DNA from: Aselliscus stoliczkanus
Lineage: Eukaryota; Chordata; Mammalia; Chiroptera; Hipposideridae
Length of the DNA stretch: 64,000 bases
Direction of reading: 5' to 3'
NCBI GenBank assembly: GCA_033961575.1
Contig: CM066731.1
Span: forward strand, 132,797,001 to 132,861,000
This document shows, piece after piece, positions 11,831-24,239 of the stretch (position 1 is the first letter of the stretch; each line of letters starts with the position of its first letter). The notes under the pieces are model-generated. The model worked only from the letters and a program-made list of their open reading frames with translations. It was not told the origin of the DNA and made no database searches. The position numbers and the translations under genes were made by a program.

Positions 11831-12275
11831 ATGTTCTGTTCAATACTGTTCCTCCAAAACTCATGTCTACTCAGAACCTGTGAATGTGACCTTTTTGGGA
11901 AATAGAGTATTCGTCACTGTAATCAAGTTGAAGTGAGGCCAAACTGGATTAAGGTTGGCTCTAATTCATTGACTATTATCCTTATAAGAAGAGAGAGACT
12001 TAGACATAGACACCCAGAGGGTAGATCCTGTGATGTTGGAGACAGAGGTTGGGATGATTCACTAATAAGCCAAGGAATGCCAAGGATTGCTGACAAATAC
12101 CAGAAGCCAAAAAGGGGCAAAGGAGGTTCTCCTTCTAGAGTTTTCAGAGAGAACCCAGCTTTACCAACACTTTAATTTCAGACTTCTAGCCCCCAAAATG
12201 GTGAGAGAATACATTTTAATTGTTTTAAGCTACATAGTCTGGGAAATTTGTTATGTAGCCAGAGGAAACTAATAT
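11831..12275 (+). mobile_element. MLT1-type (ERVL-MaLR) solo LTR, plus strand
   Basis: Characteristic blocks of the MaLR LTR consensus follow in order: AACTCATGTC, GTGAATGTGACCTTTTTGG, GTAATCAAGTTGAAGTGAGG, CTTATAAGAAGAG, CCAAGGAATGCCAAGGATTG, TTTCAGACTTCTAGCC, TGTTTTAAGCTACATAGTCT and AGGAAACTAATA. No internal sequence flanks it, so it is a solo LTR. The frames inside it (11933-12272) are not genes. Confidence 0.88.
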
Positions 12276-12632
12276 AGGGACTACGTTGCTAGTTTTAGGT
12301 TCTACTAAAAGGAAGGGATTTTGTTTGTTTGTTTGTTTGTCTTGACCAGTGATTCCCAAGTGGTTGTAAACTTTTATGAGCAGATGCTCCTGGATGTTGT
12401 TACAGATAATTTGCTGCAGTGGTTTATGGCTTTGGGGAGTGTGTCTGACAGAACTATCCTGGGAAGTGTATCTGACCTGCCCACTCCCCAACTCATAAAT
12501 GGAATAATCCTTCTGTAGTGTGATTGGACTGCTACAGATACACATGACTTTAACGGGCTTTATCATGACCAGAAACACACACACCTAATTAAACGCCACT
12601 GATATAGATGATGTTAGATGCATGATCTAGAA
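12276..12632. other. Non-coding DNA with a (TTTG)n tract
   Basis: A short GTTT tetranucleotide run lies at about 12321-12340. The antiparallel frames here (12225-12584 minus, 12321-12518 plus) look fortuitous. Confidence 0.45.
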
Positions 12633-12954
12633 TAGGAGTTGGCAAACTTTTGAGACAGAAGAGCCGCCGTGGTCAGCAAACTGCAGCTCGCGAACCACAT
12701 GCAGCTCTTTGGCTATGTACATGTGGCTCTGAAGTAAAATTGAAAATGAAAATAAAACTATCATAGTTTCATTTGTAATATTACTTTAAATTTTCCTTAT
12801 TTGTAAAAATATATTTGTTGCTCTCGAATAATTTTTAAATTGTTGTGAGGGACAGGATTGGCTCTTCCAGGGGTTGGCAAACTTCTGAGACGGAATGGAC
12901 GCAAAGAGCTGCCTGTGGCTTGCAAGCTGCAATTTGCCGACCCCTGATCTACAC
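12625..12954. mobile_element. Non-autonomous hAT element (MITE) with nested inverted copy
   Basis: The element at 12633-12946 (314 bp) starts TAGGAGTTGGCAAAC and ends TTTGCCGACCCCTG. These are hAT-like imperfect terminal inverted repeats. It is flanked by an imperfect 8-bp duplication, ATCTAGAA at 12625-12632 and ATCTACAC at 12947-12954. Subterminal GCAGCTCGCGAACCACATG and GCAGCTCTTTGGC blocks resemble nhAT families common in bats. A second left terminus (CAGGGGTTGGCAAAC) lies internally at 12867, so 12867-12946 forms a compact palindrome of its own. Confidence 0.82.
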
Positions 12955-13471
12955 TGCTTTCTACTCTTGGGTGCTTTATGTAATCTAGTTCTAAAGAAGT
13001 CAAGAGAATATTCAGGAGGAAGCACATGACCATCAGGCTCAGTTGCTGTGCATGGGGTGCATGATGGTTAAAAGATCTGGGCCATATAAAGAAAAGGGCA
13101 CAAGAGGAGAAATGAAAATATGGAGAAGAAAATAACTGACTCAACTGGAGGAATCTGTTCAGATGATTTTTGATAAACAGTGTACTCTTATGATTTAAAA
13201 TACCATGGCAATTTCACTCTGTATGACTCTAGAGAAATTAAAATCCAATTATGAAAATTATGATTTAGAATAAAAAAAGTATTTGGAATAGGAGGCTTTA
13301 TTTACACTCAGATAAAACCAAAAACTCTGAAAAGATTGTCTAAGAAGCCAAAATTGACTTCTAAAACCCATAGTGAGAGATCTTGGACTTTTGAGCTGGT
13401 CAGTTATAGTTGTCTGAGGTCTGATATATAAAATTTCTTACTATTGCCAGAGAAGGGTGCTCAATAAATAG
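12955..13471. other. Non-coding DNA between two hAT MITEs
   Basis: No extended frame or recognised repeat. Confidence 0.45.
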
Positions 13472-13687
13472 CAGAAGTTCTCAACTGGGATTGATTTGGA
13501 AGTTCAAAATCATTCATTGCACTGTATGGGGACATGCTTGGCTTTGTCACAACAGAGTGGTTGCTATGACAACTATTGGCTAGAGGCCAGGGACACTGCT
13601 AAATATCTTACAATACACAGGACAGCCCTCTACAGCAAAGAAGTATCCAGCCCCAAATGTTAATAGTGATGAGGTTGAGAAACTTTG
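13472..13687. mobile_element. hAT-Charlie-type MITE (MER-class)
   Basis: Terminal inverted repeats CAGAAGTTCTCAAC and GTTGAGAAACTTTG bound 216 bp. Internal blocks GGCTAGAGGCCAGGGACACT, CAATACACAGGACAGCC and AAGTATCCAGCCC match a common old Charlie-derived family in placental mammals. The flanks ATAAATAG and ATATTTAG could be a decayed 8-bp target duplication. The exact subfamily name is uncertain. Confidence 0.85.
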
Positions 13688-15489
13688 ATATTTAGTAATC
13701 CCTATGGGGGAGATGGATGGTGCTGTGAAAGACCTGAATGTGAAACTGAGAGAGTAGGAAACACTATTGGGAGGCATTCAATATAAAGGTGATGTTATGA
13801 ATGGGAAAGTTTGACGAGACAGATCATTCTGCTGTTATGTCACTTTTTTCTAAGTGCATAATTTAGATGATTATTATATATAAAGAAGGTATGTTGCCTT
13901 TTCCTTTTTCATGAGAGTTGTCAATTAAATTCACCACCCAAGTTTATTTCAGCTTCACATATTAATAATCTAGACTAAAGAGCTCATGCCCTATGTGGGA
14001 AAGAAAGACTTGGGGGAACCATGTGGGATGCCCCCCTTTCTCCAAGCTTTGCCTTTTCTTTGCTTGTACCTTTGAAAGTACTAGTAAAACTCTATACTAA
14101 GGGCCAGGGTACTGATATGTGTGAGTGTGATTTGATGATATGACCCTTTGTATTAGCTTAGCAGTCATGATTGTTTATTCTGTAGTGGTACCAACCATCT
14201 CAGCATGAGGTTGGTTCTTCATCATTGACACATGAAAATCAAAGTAAATACCATTAGAGATGGGGATGGGAATATTAATACATGCTAATCCTTCTGAGAG
14301 AGACTGAACTTTTACAAGCAAATAGTAGCTCATTTTATGTTAATATACTGGAAGTTTGGTGAAAAATACATGGTTTTTAATAGAAAATAACTTGCATCTA
14401 ATATTTATACAATGCTTTTATTATTTTAGATTCATGGATTTTTTTAACAAGTAAAGATAGATGCAAAAATACCATTTTAAGAACTGTAGTTTGTAGAGGT
14501 AATTTTATGCATGTATGTGTATTTATAGCTCTATAGTTTTTATAACTCTTGTCTTTACTGTGAGTTTTGTGTTTCCATTCTTATTCCTAGATAAGGTTTG
14601 GAATAATGGTGTAGAGATGACATTATAAATGTCTTACTCACCACACTTTTCTGTCTTTAAGTCTTTACCTTCCTTCTAGGTTAATTGAATAGAAGGTATT
14701 TTAAAAAGAATTTTTTTTTGTATTGAGAGGGAAGGAAGTTTAACTTGTAAAATGGTAAATAATTTCCAAGTTTACCCATGTTAAAAACACTTTGCAATGT
14801 AAAACTATACAGTATGAAATAAAAGTTATGTTTGAGTGGAATTTTTGCAAGATTGTCAAAACTAGATTTTTTTTCCAGTAATTATTTCTAGCATATAATG
14901 TTAATGATATTTAAAATTTCTATTATGAATAACTGAGATTTAATTATTAAAGTCCTAATCTAATTAGTACTAACAAGCATAACTTTGATTTACACTTTCA
15001 GAAGATAGTTTTAATTTAAAGTATTCAATTCCCAATATAGACATATGATTAGAATTTAGATTAGGATGATCAGATTTTTAATCTGTTCTTATTTTGCAAT
15101 TCTTAAAAGCCTTATTGAACTAATGATAATTATTTAGATTTACTAAAATTCTAGTAGATGTGTAGGCCAATAATTAAGAGATTTTAAAGAAATGAAAATG
15201 GTGACTTAAAAATTTTTAAAGTATCCCATAGAGGTGATAAATTCTAGTCTTGTATACATATATTTTTCATATCAATGTCTAAAATAAATTTCAGGACTTT
15301 TTATTCTTGCTAAGTCCTAGGTGCATCACCATCATAAATTGGTTCCCTTAACTCTGCTTCAAGCTCTATAAGTTGTTCCTTCCTTAAACATTTTTCAGCT
15401 AACTTTTTTAGTGTGCCATCATTGTGTGACTCTCAATGATACAACAATTTTTCAAAAATAGAATCTTTACTACGCAGGCTGAGCTCAAT
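13688..15489. other. AT-rich non-coding DNA
   Basis: No frames beyond chance and no repeat recognised. A/T tracts are frequent. Confidence 0.45.
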
Positions 15490-16150
15490 TTTGCCATGCT
15501 GTCTACATTTTTATAAAAATATGTACATTCAAAATTTTGACAAACAGAAAAGTGCATATATCATATATGTACAATGTTATGAATTCCTGCAAATATTTCA
15601 TGTAACCAGCACCCAGATCAGGAAGCAGCAGATTACCAGATCTCCCAAAGCCCCCTTTGGGATCCTTCTAGTAACCACTCTCTCAAGCATAACCAATATT
15701 CTTACTCTGAGCTGTGTGAATTGGTCTCACATCTTTTTGAACTTGAAATAAAGGGATTCACTGAGCATGTACTTGTTAATATCTGGTTACTTTGCTCAGC
15801 ATTATGTTTCTGAGTTTAGTCTATATTGTTAATTATAATGTAGTCATTCTCATCCTTACGTAATGTTTAATACAAGTTGCTTTATCCTTTTATTTTGGGG
15901 TGGGGGATGGGCTTTTGGCTTACTTCAAGTTTGGTGCTATTATGAATAAAACAGCAATGAACAATTCCATGCATATCCTTTGGTAGATATGAATTCTCTC
16001 ATCTCCTGGATGTAAACCTAGGATGAAACTATTGGGACATGGAACGAGTATGTATTTAGGCTAAGTAGATATAGTTTAAGAGTTTTCCAAAGTGGTGGTA
16101 CCAAGTTATACTCATATCAACAAGCTATGAAAATGCCATTTACTACATAG
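15490..16150 (-). mobile_element. Old L1 3' end fragment, minus strand
   Basis: The plus strand reads as antisense L1 3'UTR/ORF2 end. It has a CAGCACCCAGATCAGGAAGC block (the usual AACCACCACCCAGATCAAG region), then TTTGGCTTACTTCAAGTTTG, TATTATGAATAAAACAGCAATGAAC, and GTTTTCCAAAGTGGTGGTACC. The order and wording are diagnostic of antisense L1M. The frame 15491-15751 lies inside it. Confidence 0.8.
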
Positions 16151-17869
16151 GCTAACCAATATTTGAAATAGTCAGGCTTTCTAATTAAGCCCTCTCATGT
16201 GTAAGCTGGATAAACCCTAATATCTAAAGATGACCAGGAACACACCTAAAGTAGATTTACCAAGTTGCTATAACATGGGTGACTGCACGAATGGGTAATT
16301 GTAAGTTGTCTCAGTAAAGGATAGCATGGGCTTGTTACATTGTTTTGGTTTATTCTCGGTGGGTTTTGAGAAGCATTAAGAAAAGAGGTCCTCTGCCCGT
16401 TTTTAAAATTGGATTGTTAATCAGTTCTGGAACAGTATTTGTTGTGAAAAATAATTGCATATTTTAATAATTTTTAATTTAGGGGGTAAGATGGAAAAGT
16501 AGAGCTAGAATTGCCATAGGTAAAGAAGCAGTTGGTCTGATACTTGGCCAGGAGAAAGGCATATTCGGTAATTTTTGTGATTGCATGATGTCCTTGTGTT
16601 CTGTTTTATTCTATTACCAGTCATGGAGTAATACCATCAGTTGTTGATATTCCATTAAATCATTTCAATTCAGGGAACAGGGAACACCATGGATTATTGT
16701 TATTTGCCAGTTGTTAGTTATCAGGACTATTGTGTTATTTCTCACTTCGCAATTTTGGCCAAAGGTAGATAAAGCCAGGCTCCATGATATTCACCCATGG
16801 TTTCAAACTGTGCCATTGCCAAAATTCTGTTGAATAGGAAGTTGTTTAGAAAATATTGTTTGTAGTTGCACTATAGTTACTTCCACCTGCCCCTTTTATT
16901 TCAGTGTGAATTGTTGAATCATCTGAGATGACACTAACTATAAAAATTGTTTGAAGGCTCCAGACAAGGAGGCATTAATAAGTTGCAATAGAGGCAGGTA
17001 TCAGAAATGAAATGATGATTAGTTATTATTTTAGGTCTTGAAAACAGGAGCTTAAATGACCCAACTCAGGCTAAGAAAACATTATAAAGACTAAGTTTGC
17101 ATTTTCCAGACCTTCAGTTTTTTATTGTATGAGTCCTTTTTCACTTCAATTTGCAATTGAAAAGGGCCTAAGAACAGGGATGAAATGCCTAAACACATAG
17201 GTAGATTGAGGAAAATTGATGGCCAGTGAAGTACCCGGTAAAAAGTCAAGGCTTTGCAAAGTTTTAAGATAATAATTCCAAATAAAGATGTATCTCCAAC
17301 AAGGAAAATCCTCAATACATCTCTTATTTTTTTTACTTGTATATTTGACTGAGGACTATAGTTCAGCTATTTGAGAAGAGTTTGTGAATTTAAATATGTG
17401 ATAGCACAGAAAGCCTAGAATTTCTACTTTCTGTTTTCAAATGTGAACAATTAACAGAGACTTATCAAATCAGAATTATCCAAGGTGGTCTTCAGGAGAT
17501 CTGTATAGGCAATACGAGTCCCCAAACGAAGTTAAACAGTAGTTGTAATTTTTTTTCTGGAAAAGGGAAAGGAAAGTTGTTTGTTCAGGATTTTGCAGCA
17601 ATGAATGTGATATTTCAAGGGGAGAAAAACAATGGCATTGACAGATCTCTATGGTGTTTAATTTCCTATGAAGTATATTAATATTGAGCCCAATAGGAAA
17701 AAAAACACAAAAACCTAAAACCTAGAAACAAAGTCAGACTTTGTGCTTATAGTTCTTCTAATAGGAAAAGTACACATTCCTTGAAACACATTTCTATTAC
17801 TATGTTTTAATTACACATAATTTACTTAAAAAGACTGAATTTTCTATTTGATTTATTTGTTTACTTAAA
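16151..17869. other. Non-coding DNA
   Basis: No recognised repeat or credible frame. The minus-strand frame 17091-17315 has no supporting context. Confidence 0.45.
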
Positions 17870-18800
17870 ACTTTTCATTTGGAAATAATCATAGATCCGC
17901 ATGTAGTTGTAAGAAATATTATAGAGAGAACCTATATACCCTTTACTTAATTTTCCTCAGTGATAACATACTATATAACTATAGTACAATAGCACAACCA
18001 GGAAATTGACATTGATATAATCCATTGAATTCCTTTACATTTTAGCAGTTTTATATCCACTCATTTATATGTATGTGTATGTGTGTATTCTATGTAATTT
18101 TATCAGATATATAAGTTTGTATTAACACCACCATAGTCGAAGTACAGACTGGTACAATTTAAAAAAAAAATCCTTTGTGCTACCATTTTATAGTAATAGT
18201 TATCTCCTTTGACACCTTCCTCCATAACCCCTGGCGACTATATAATCATGCAATATATACCATGTTATTTTATTTTTAACTCAGCATAGTTCCCTTGAGA
18301 TTCATACAAGTTCTTGAATATACCAATAGTTTGTTCCTTTAATTGCTGAGTAGTATTTCAAGGTATGCCTATACCATATTTTGTTTAACCATTTCACCCA
18401 TTGAAGGACATTTGGGTTTTTCCAGTTTTTGGCTATTCCACATGAATGTGTTTGTATGAATATAATTTTTATTCATTTTGAGGGTAAATGTCCAAGAGAA
18501 CAATTGCTGAGTCATTGTAAATGCATGTTTTATAAGAAACTGCCATATAGTTTTCCAAAATTTATGTGCAATTTTACATTCAGCAATTTATGAGTGATCC
18601 AGTTTCTCTAAATTCATACCAGCATTTGTTGCTATCACTGTTTTGTTTTTTTTTTGTAACCATTCTGGAAGGTTTGTATGATAACTCATTCATGTTAATC
18701 TGCGTTTTCTTACTGGCTTACGATGTTGAATATCTTTCTATGTGATTATCTTATTTATCAAGGCTGTTGCACAGGCTTGTCTCTAATATAATTTATCAAT
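17870..18800 (-). mobile_element. Old L1 3' end, minus strand
   Basis: Antisense L1M 3'UTR followed by the ORF2 end: AACTATAGTACAATAGCACA, CCAGGAAATTGACATTG, ACACCACCATAGTCGAAGTA, then GAGTAGTATTTCAAGGTATG, GGACATTTGGG, TTTGGCTATTCCACATGAAT, AACTGCCATATAGTTTTCCA and ACCAGCATTTGTTGCTATCA. No intact ORF2 remains. Confidence 0.85.
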
Positions 18801-18967
18801 ATATCTATTGACATACCAAAATTTAAGGACTTTCAAAATCATTTCAAAAGATCTGAGAGTTCTGCTTTTCTTTTCTGCTTTAGTAAACAAGGCCATTATT
18901 GGAACTATAGTTGAATTATTTTATCCTGTTGTTTGAATTTTGTCTTTTTAACAAGATGGGGTTTATA

Positions 18968-18999
<32 letters not shown>

Positions 19000-19488
19000 G
19001 TTAGGTAGCGACACTTAATTCTCCAGTGACCCTTCTTTTTAAACTGACAAATGTTGAAGGCTTCTTATATTTTAATTTCTTTTAAGGATCATGATAATTG
19101 ATTATTTAACTTAGTTCTTTTATTTATTTATTTTTTTGGTCCCAGAAAAAGATGGACATATTGGTACATCTAAGAAAAGTCAAAAGGGTATGAGCCAAAC
19201 ACTAATCTGAAATTTCTAAAGTTTTCCCTTTATTTCATGGGGTTAGATACATCCTTAACAAAGACACAGAGAGTTGGATGAAATCAGAGTTTGAAGTCCA
19301 TATCCAATTAGAATATATTCCATATGGCCATTGGTGCCTTCCTAAAGAAATTTGAGAAAATAACACTAGCTCAGAATGATGAGGAGGGAGGAGAGGAAGA
19401 AGGAATATAAATTGAAAAATAGTGAACAGAATTTAGGTGAATCTATATGTGTAGCAGTGTGGTTGGCCTAAGTCTGTTGAGTGCTCTA
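18801..19488. other. Non-coding DNA with (TTTA)n tract
   Basis: An ATTT tetranucleotide repeat lies at about 18968-18999. The rest is probably decayed L1 linking the fragments on either side, but I cannot align it. Confidence 0.4.
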
Positions 19489-19595
19489 TAAAAATAAGAT
19501 TGGACCGGCCGAGTGGCGCGGTGGTTAAGGACTGGCTTGGGACGCCAGGGGCCCCGGTTCGGATCCCACATATGAGGGCCAGTGACACTGCCCTC

Positions 19596-19626
<31 letters not shown>

Positions 19627-19632
19627 AAGATC
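19489..19632 (+). mobile_element. Short tRNA-derived SINE (family A), plus strand
   Basis: Best head of the family: CCGGCCGAGTGGCGCGGTGG, then TTAAG, a GGTTCGGATCC B-box-like motif, CACATATGAGGGCCAGTGAC, ACTGCCCTC and an (AAAT)n tail to about 19628. AAAATAAGAT precedes the element (19491-19500), and AATAAGAT follows in the tail, consistent with a target duplication merged with the A-rich tail. Confidence 0.88.
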
Positions 19633-19761
19633 AAGCTTTTTCATACTGTTGCTCAAGATTTCTCTATTATTAATAATTTTACATTTACTTGAACATTTTT
19701 TGAGAGGGAGGTGTTGATATCTACAACTGTAATTATAAAAAGTATCTGCTTCTCTTTGCAG

Positions 19762-19904
19762 TTCCATTGAGTTTTGAGGGTATTTTTTTTTTTTTTTTTT
19801 TTTTTGAGGGCAGTATCACTGGCCCTCATATGTGGGACCGAACCGGGGCCGTAAGCCAGCACTTAACCACCGTGCCACTCGGCCGGCCTTTCCATTGACT
19901 TTTG
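19762..19904 (-). mobile_element. Short tRNA-derived SINE (family A), minus strand
   Basis: A T-run followed by GAGGGCAGTATCACTGGCCC and the reverse-complemented head, ending ACTCGGCCGGCC. Flanks TTCCATTGAGTTTTG (19762-19776) and TTCCATTGACTTTTG (19890-19904) are a 15-bp target duplication with one mismatch. Relative to the other copies the central GGCTTCCCAAGCC block is shortened. Confidence 0.88.
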
Positions 19905-20797
19905 CTTTGTGTATTTCAGAAGTCTATTTCTCTGTTCATGCACACTAGAAATGCTATCTCCTCTGATATATTGCCCCCTGTATCATTATAAAATCCTGTT
20001 CATCAATGGTAATGATTTTCCTCTGACATCTACATTGCATGATATTAACATAGGAATCTTAACTGTTTTTCTTGATATATGTTTTCTATCCTTGTATATT
20101 TAACCCATTTATTTATGTTTACATTGCCATATTTTACACAGCATATGACTAGATCTTGCTTTTATTCAGTTTAAAAGTCTCTGCCTTTTAATTGGAGTAT
20201 GTAGATGATTTGTATTTTTAGATTATTGTTATGATGGAGTTTAAATTTACCATCTTGCTCATTTTTATTCCTTTTGTTTCATCTATTTCTTTGTTCTTTA
20301 TTCCCAGTCTTTTTGTAAGTTTTACGGACTTGATATGTGTGAATATTTTTTTCTGATTCCATGTAATCTTTACTATTGAATTATTAACACTATTTATTTT
20401 GTTTTTAGTTTATCATTTTTAAATGGCTTTTAAAATGAGAAAAATGTGTTTTATATTTACTGCAAAATTATGACTTTTTATTATCTTTATTCATTTGTAT
20501 AGATTCCAATTTTATATAGTATAATTTTTTTTCCATCTGGAGAAATTCCTTTAACAATCTTTTAATATATGTATGTTATAAATTATTTATCTCAGATTTT
20601 GTTGTTTTAAAATGTGTTCTATTTTTAAAATGCTCTGTTGAATTCTGTGTTGCTAGTAATTTTGGATTCTCAGGATTTTACTGATGTCCTGCTATTGTTT
20701 TCTAGCTTGCATGTTTGATGAGAACTCTGCTATCATTTTATCTTTCTCTTCTGTACATAACATGTTTCCCCTCCTCTATTGACTGCTTTTTCTTTCT

Positions 20798-20829
<32 letters not shown>

Positions 20830-22330
20830 AGTGTCACTGACCCTCATATGTGGGACCCAAACCGGGGCAACTGGCCTCCCAAGCCAGCGCTTAACCACCG
20901 CGCCACTCAGCTGGCCCTTCTATTGACTGCTTTTAATATTTTATTTGATTACTGTTTTTCAGCAATTTGGCTGTTACATGGTATATTATGCTTTACTTTG
21001 TATTTTTCTGCTTAGAATTTGTTGATAATTTTGAATTTGTGGCTTTTTATAATACTTTCATCAGGTATGAAAAAAGTTTGGCCGTGCTTCTTCAAGTATT
21101 TTTTTCTGTCCCCTACTCTCTTTCTTTTCTATGTACATTAGTGACACATATTTAGACTGCTTAATAGTATCTTGAAGCTCACGGATACTTTATTTGAGCT
21201 TTTTATCTCCACATTTCATTTGTATAGGGTCCTTATTAGTCTCATTTCATTTTGGATCATTTCTCTGCATTTCACTTTGGTTGTCTTCAAGTTTGCTTTA
21301 CCATTTATTTCTTCTGCAGTGCCTAATATGTTATCAGTACCATATAGTGTATTTTTCTTCTCCCACATTGTACTTCTTATAAAAGTTTCATTTTAGTTGA
21401 TATTTTGCTATCCTCTATTTCTCTCAACATCATATTAATGTGTTCTTCTATCTTCTTGACATATAGTTTGTATTTCTAATAGCTGATTTTCTTTGCTTGC
21501 TAATTATTTTATGATCTATGTCATTTCTTAGTCAGAATATAATGACTGATTTCCCCCCCTGGTTATGAGCCATATTTCTTGTTTCTGTGAATGTTATTTG
21601 ATTTCAGAACCATTAATTTTACGTTGTTGGGTTTCAGATTTCATTTTATTCCTATAAATATTGCTGGGCTTCATTCTGTGTTACAGTGAAGTTAATTGTA
21701 ATCAATGTGATCTTTTCATGATATGTTTTAAATCTTTGTGAGAATGAATCCATATTAGTCTTGAGTTTAATTCTATTTTGGTTTCTCTATTAAGGAAAAT
21801 ATGTTCTGAGGACTTACCCAATAGAGATTTTCCTCTATTAGATGTTTTCTTTGCTCTAGCCAGGGAGTCATGGACTCAGACTTGTGAGGTTCCATTATTT
21901 GTACTGCTGTTTTTTTGGTTGTTCTTTCTCTGATTTGGGGTCATTTTTTTTTTTACATGTATGCACCAAATAGCATTCAGACAAAGGCTTAAGGTGATCT
22001 TTCTGCAGATCCTGAAGTTTTGTTTATTTGTTTGTTTGTTTTTCTTTCTCTCTGTCTTCAACACCCTCCTATGGGTATTTTGTCTCTCAGATTCTAGCCA
22101 ACTTGTCTACCAAAACTCCAAATTGTGTTTTCATAATTTATGAAGTCTACTACTTCTTCTTTGTAATGTGCCTGGAAATTCTCTCCAGGCAGTAAGCTGA
22201 ATCAATCGTTGCTCTCACCTCATTTGTTTATCTTCTCTGAGGGATCACTTTGCAGTTATTCAATGTCTTCAAACCATTGTTTTACATATTTTGCCTGATT
22301 TTCTAGTTGTTTAAAGTGAGAGGGGATTTC
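19905..22330 (-). mobile_element. Old L1 5' half (ORF2 start, ORF1, upstream), minus strand
   Basis: The plus strand reads as antisense L1M: AAAAGTCTCTGCCTTTTAAT followed by TGGAGTATGTAG, then a long T-rich stretch typical of antisense ORF1, and GATGAGAACTCTGCTATCAT (antisense of the ORF1 region). It is interrupted at 20775-20934 by a SINE. Frames within (20967-21396) are F/S/L-rich antisense shadows. Family identity is solid as L1; boundaries are approximate. Confidence 0.65.
20775..20934 (-). mobile_element. Short tRNA-derived SINE (family A) with perfect 16-bp target duplication
   Basis: A long T tract (the reverse-complement A tail), then GAGGGCAGTGTCACTGACCC and the inverted tRNA-like head. 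TCTATTGACTGCTTTT occurs at both 20775-20790 and 20919-20934, a perfect 16-bp duplication. It has the longest tail of the family here and looks like the youngest copy. Confidence 0.92.
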
Positions 22331-23289
22331 TTATTTCTTTATAACCCAGAATGGAATTTTCTAATGGTATGTGTGGATGGTTATCAATTTCTAATTAAGG
22401 TCCAGTGTATTCTCTTTTTTTAACATTAATGTTTTAGTGTCCTGTTTTTTTTAAACTTTGTCTAATCCAAGGTTATAGAGATATGCTCATATGTTTATTT
22501 GCATAAGCTATATTTTTCATATTTAGACTTATGATTTAGTGCAAAATAATTTTGGTTTATGTTAGGTTATATAGTGGTTCCACATTGGATCATTTTTCTT
22601 TGAGCCTGAAAAGTTTCCTTAAGTTACTACTATTTGCCACCTTATGAAAAATAAAATAATTTACAACAATTTATCTTCTTTTAATCCTCTATTCTGAACA
22701 TTAATAGATACTATTAGAAACTTCCACTCTTGGTTATAATGGATAAGAGAGAGACTGGATTTACCCTCCCATTTTAAACATCTAGGAAATCTGACAAAAC
22801 ATAAGTTAATCAACTTAATAATAATAATAAAAGGATTGTGCATATTATCTTGATTACATTTCTCTCATACTCTTTGTGAGACTAATGGTTATCTAGATCT
22901 AAATAACTTCTTTACTTCTTTTACTTTAAGTCAAATCATTTTTTTTTCTGAATATATTTATTCAGAATTTCATTTGGTAGTGTATTTCAGTGGACCATAT
23001 GGATCTTCCTAAAACATTAATTGTTCAAATAAATCCTATTTATTTTCCTATTTCTATTAATTTTTGGTATTTTACTGATTGATATGTAGTAACTGCATTT
23101 CAAAGACAGTTGCTCCTTGAATATATTAGTTGTAGACATTATTAAATTTATTATTTATATTTTGACTTTAAAGATATCTAAAATTATTGTAGGAGAAAAT
23201 GAAAGTAAATAAAAAAGATTTGAAGGCAAATATTAAAGGTACCAAGAAGTGAGCTCTAGCATCATAAAATATTTTAAGATAAATTCAAG
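22331..23289. other. AT-rich non-coding DNA
   Basis: No repeat or gene recognised. Confidence 0.45.
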
Positions 23290-23440
23290 GGTTATAGAGT
23301 CAGATTTTTCAATCAGGACTCTACTTTTATTACCTTTGTGGGTTTAGGCAAGTTGCTAAACTTCTCCTGTTTCAATTTCCTTGTCTATAAAATGGGAAAA
23401 TAATTACACAACTCTCTTTAGACAATTTGTCTTAGACAAA
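23290..23440 (+). repeat. MIR-type ancient SINE, plus strand
   Basis: TAGAGTCAGATTTTTCAATC, TTAGGCAAGTTGCTAAACTT and TCCTTGTCTATAAAATGGGA reproduce the MIR core and its 3' part in order. Confidence 0.85.
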
Positions 23441-24239
23441 TCTCAAGATACCACTTAGAACTGTATGGGGCTCACTCTGGGTGCTCTCTTAGCTATTTAT
23501 AAACCTTAGGGCAAAAGCCATATTGTATACAAAGGCTTCACACAGGGGATAATGTCAGAGAAACAAAGCCTTAGATTTTAAAATTCTTAAAAGATCTTTC
23601 ACGAGGTATTTTTCAGAGTAGATTATTGAATTTAAATTAAGTCAAGGCTACAAAAATACTTATTGCAATAGGTAATTTAAATTTTTTCTCAATTGGATCA
23701 TTGTATGATCTAATTTAAATGTCTGACTCTTTTACCTTAGGGTTCATTAGCATAAAAAGGATCCTGATTGTCATCACTCTTATTATTATTGGCATTAACC
23801 TTCTCTGAATAGTCATATTAGATAAGTAAAGAAATAAAGAAATATCACTAAGGACTTCAATTTAATTGTAGGCTATTCATAACGTACTAAAAATATTTTT
23901 CTTTGTGTTCATAATACACTTTCATAATCAAAATTCAAAAATTAATTTTTAACAACATGATGTAAAAATTATGTAACATATAATACCTTTACTTTGGATG
24001 GATTTTTTTTTTTTTTTTTTACATCTGTGGGTTGTAAGTATGCATTTACCAAGCTAAATATCAGATGGATCACAAAGACTGGCCTTAGACACAGGTATTA
24101 TTAATTCAGGAAACATTCAACTCCTTTTGTAGTGAATTAACTTTATTTTTTACATTCAGCATTAAAGGAAGAATAACTAAAGAATTGTTCTCAGTAACTT
24201 TTTCATTGTTAACTTTAGAAAATGTTATTAAAATATATG
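23441..24239. other. Non-coding DNA with a T18 run
   Basis: A pure T tract at about 24006-24023 could mark the tail of an inverted retroposon, but the sequence beside it is not recognised. Confidence 0.4.

Noticed and set aside
19505..19560. Functional tRNA gene
   Set aside because: The tRNA-like head lacks a foldable cloverleaf at gene quality and is part of a dispersed SINE with an A-rich tail and target duplication.
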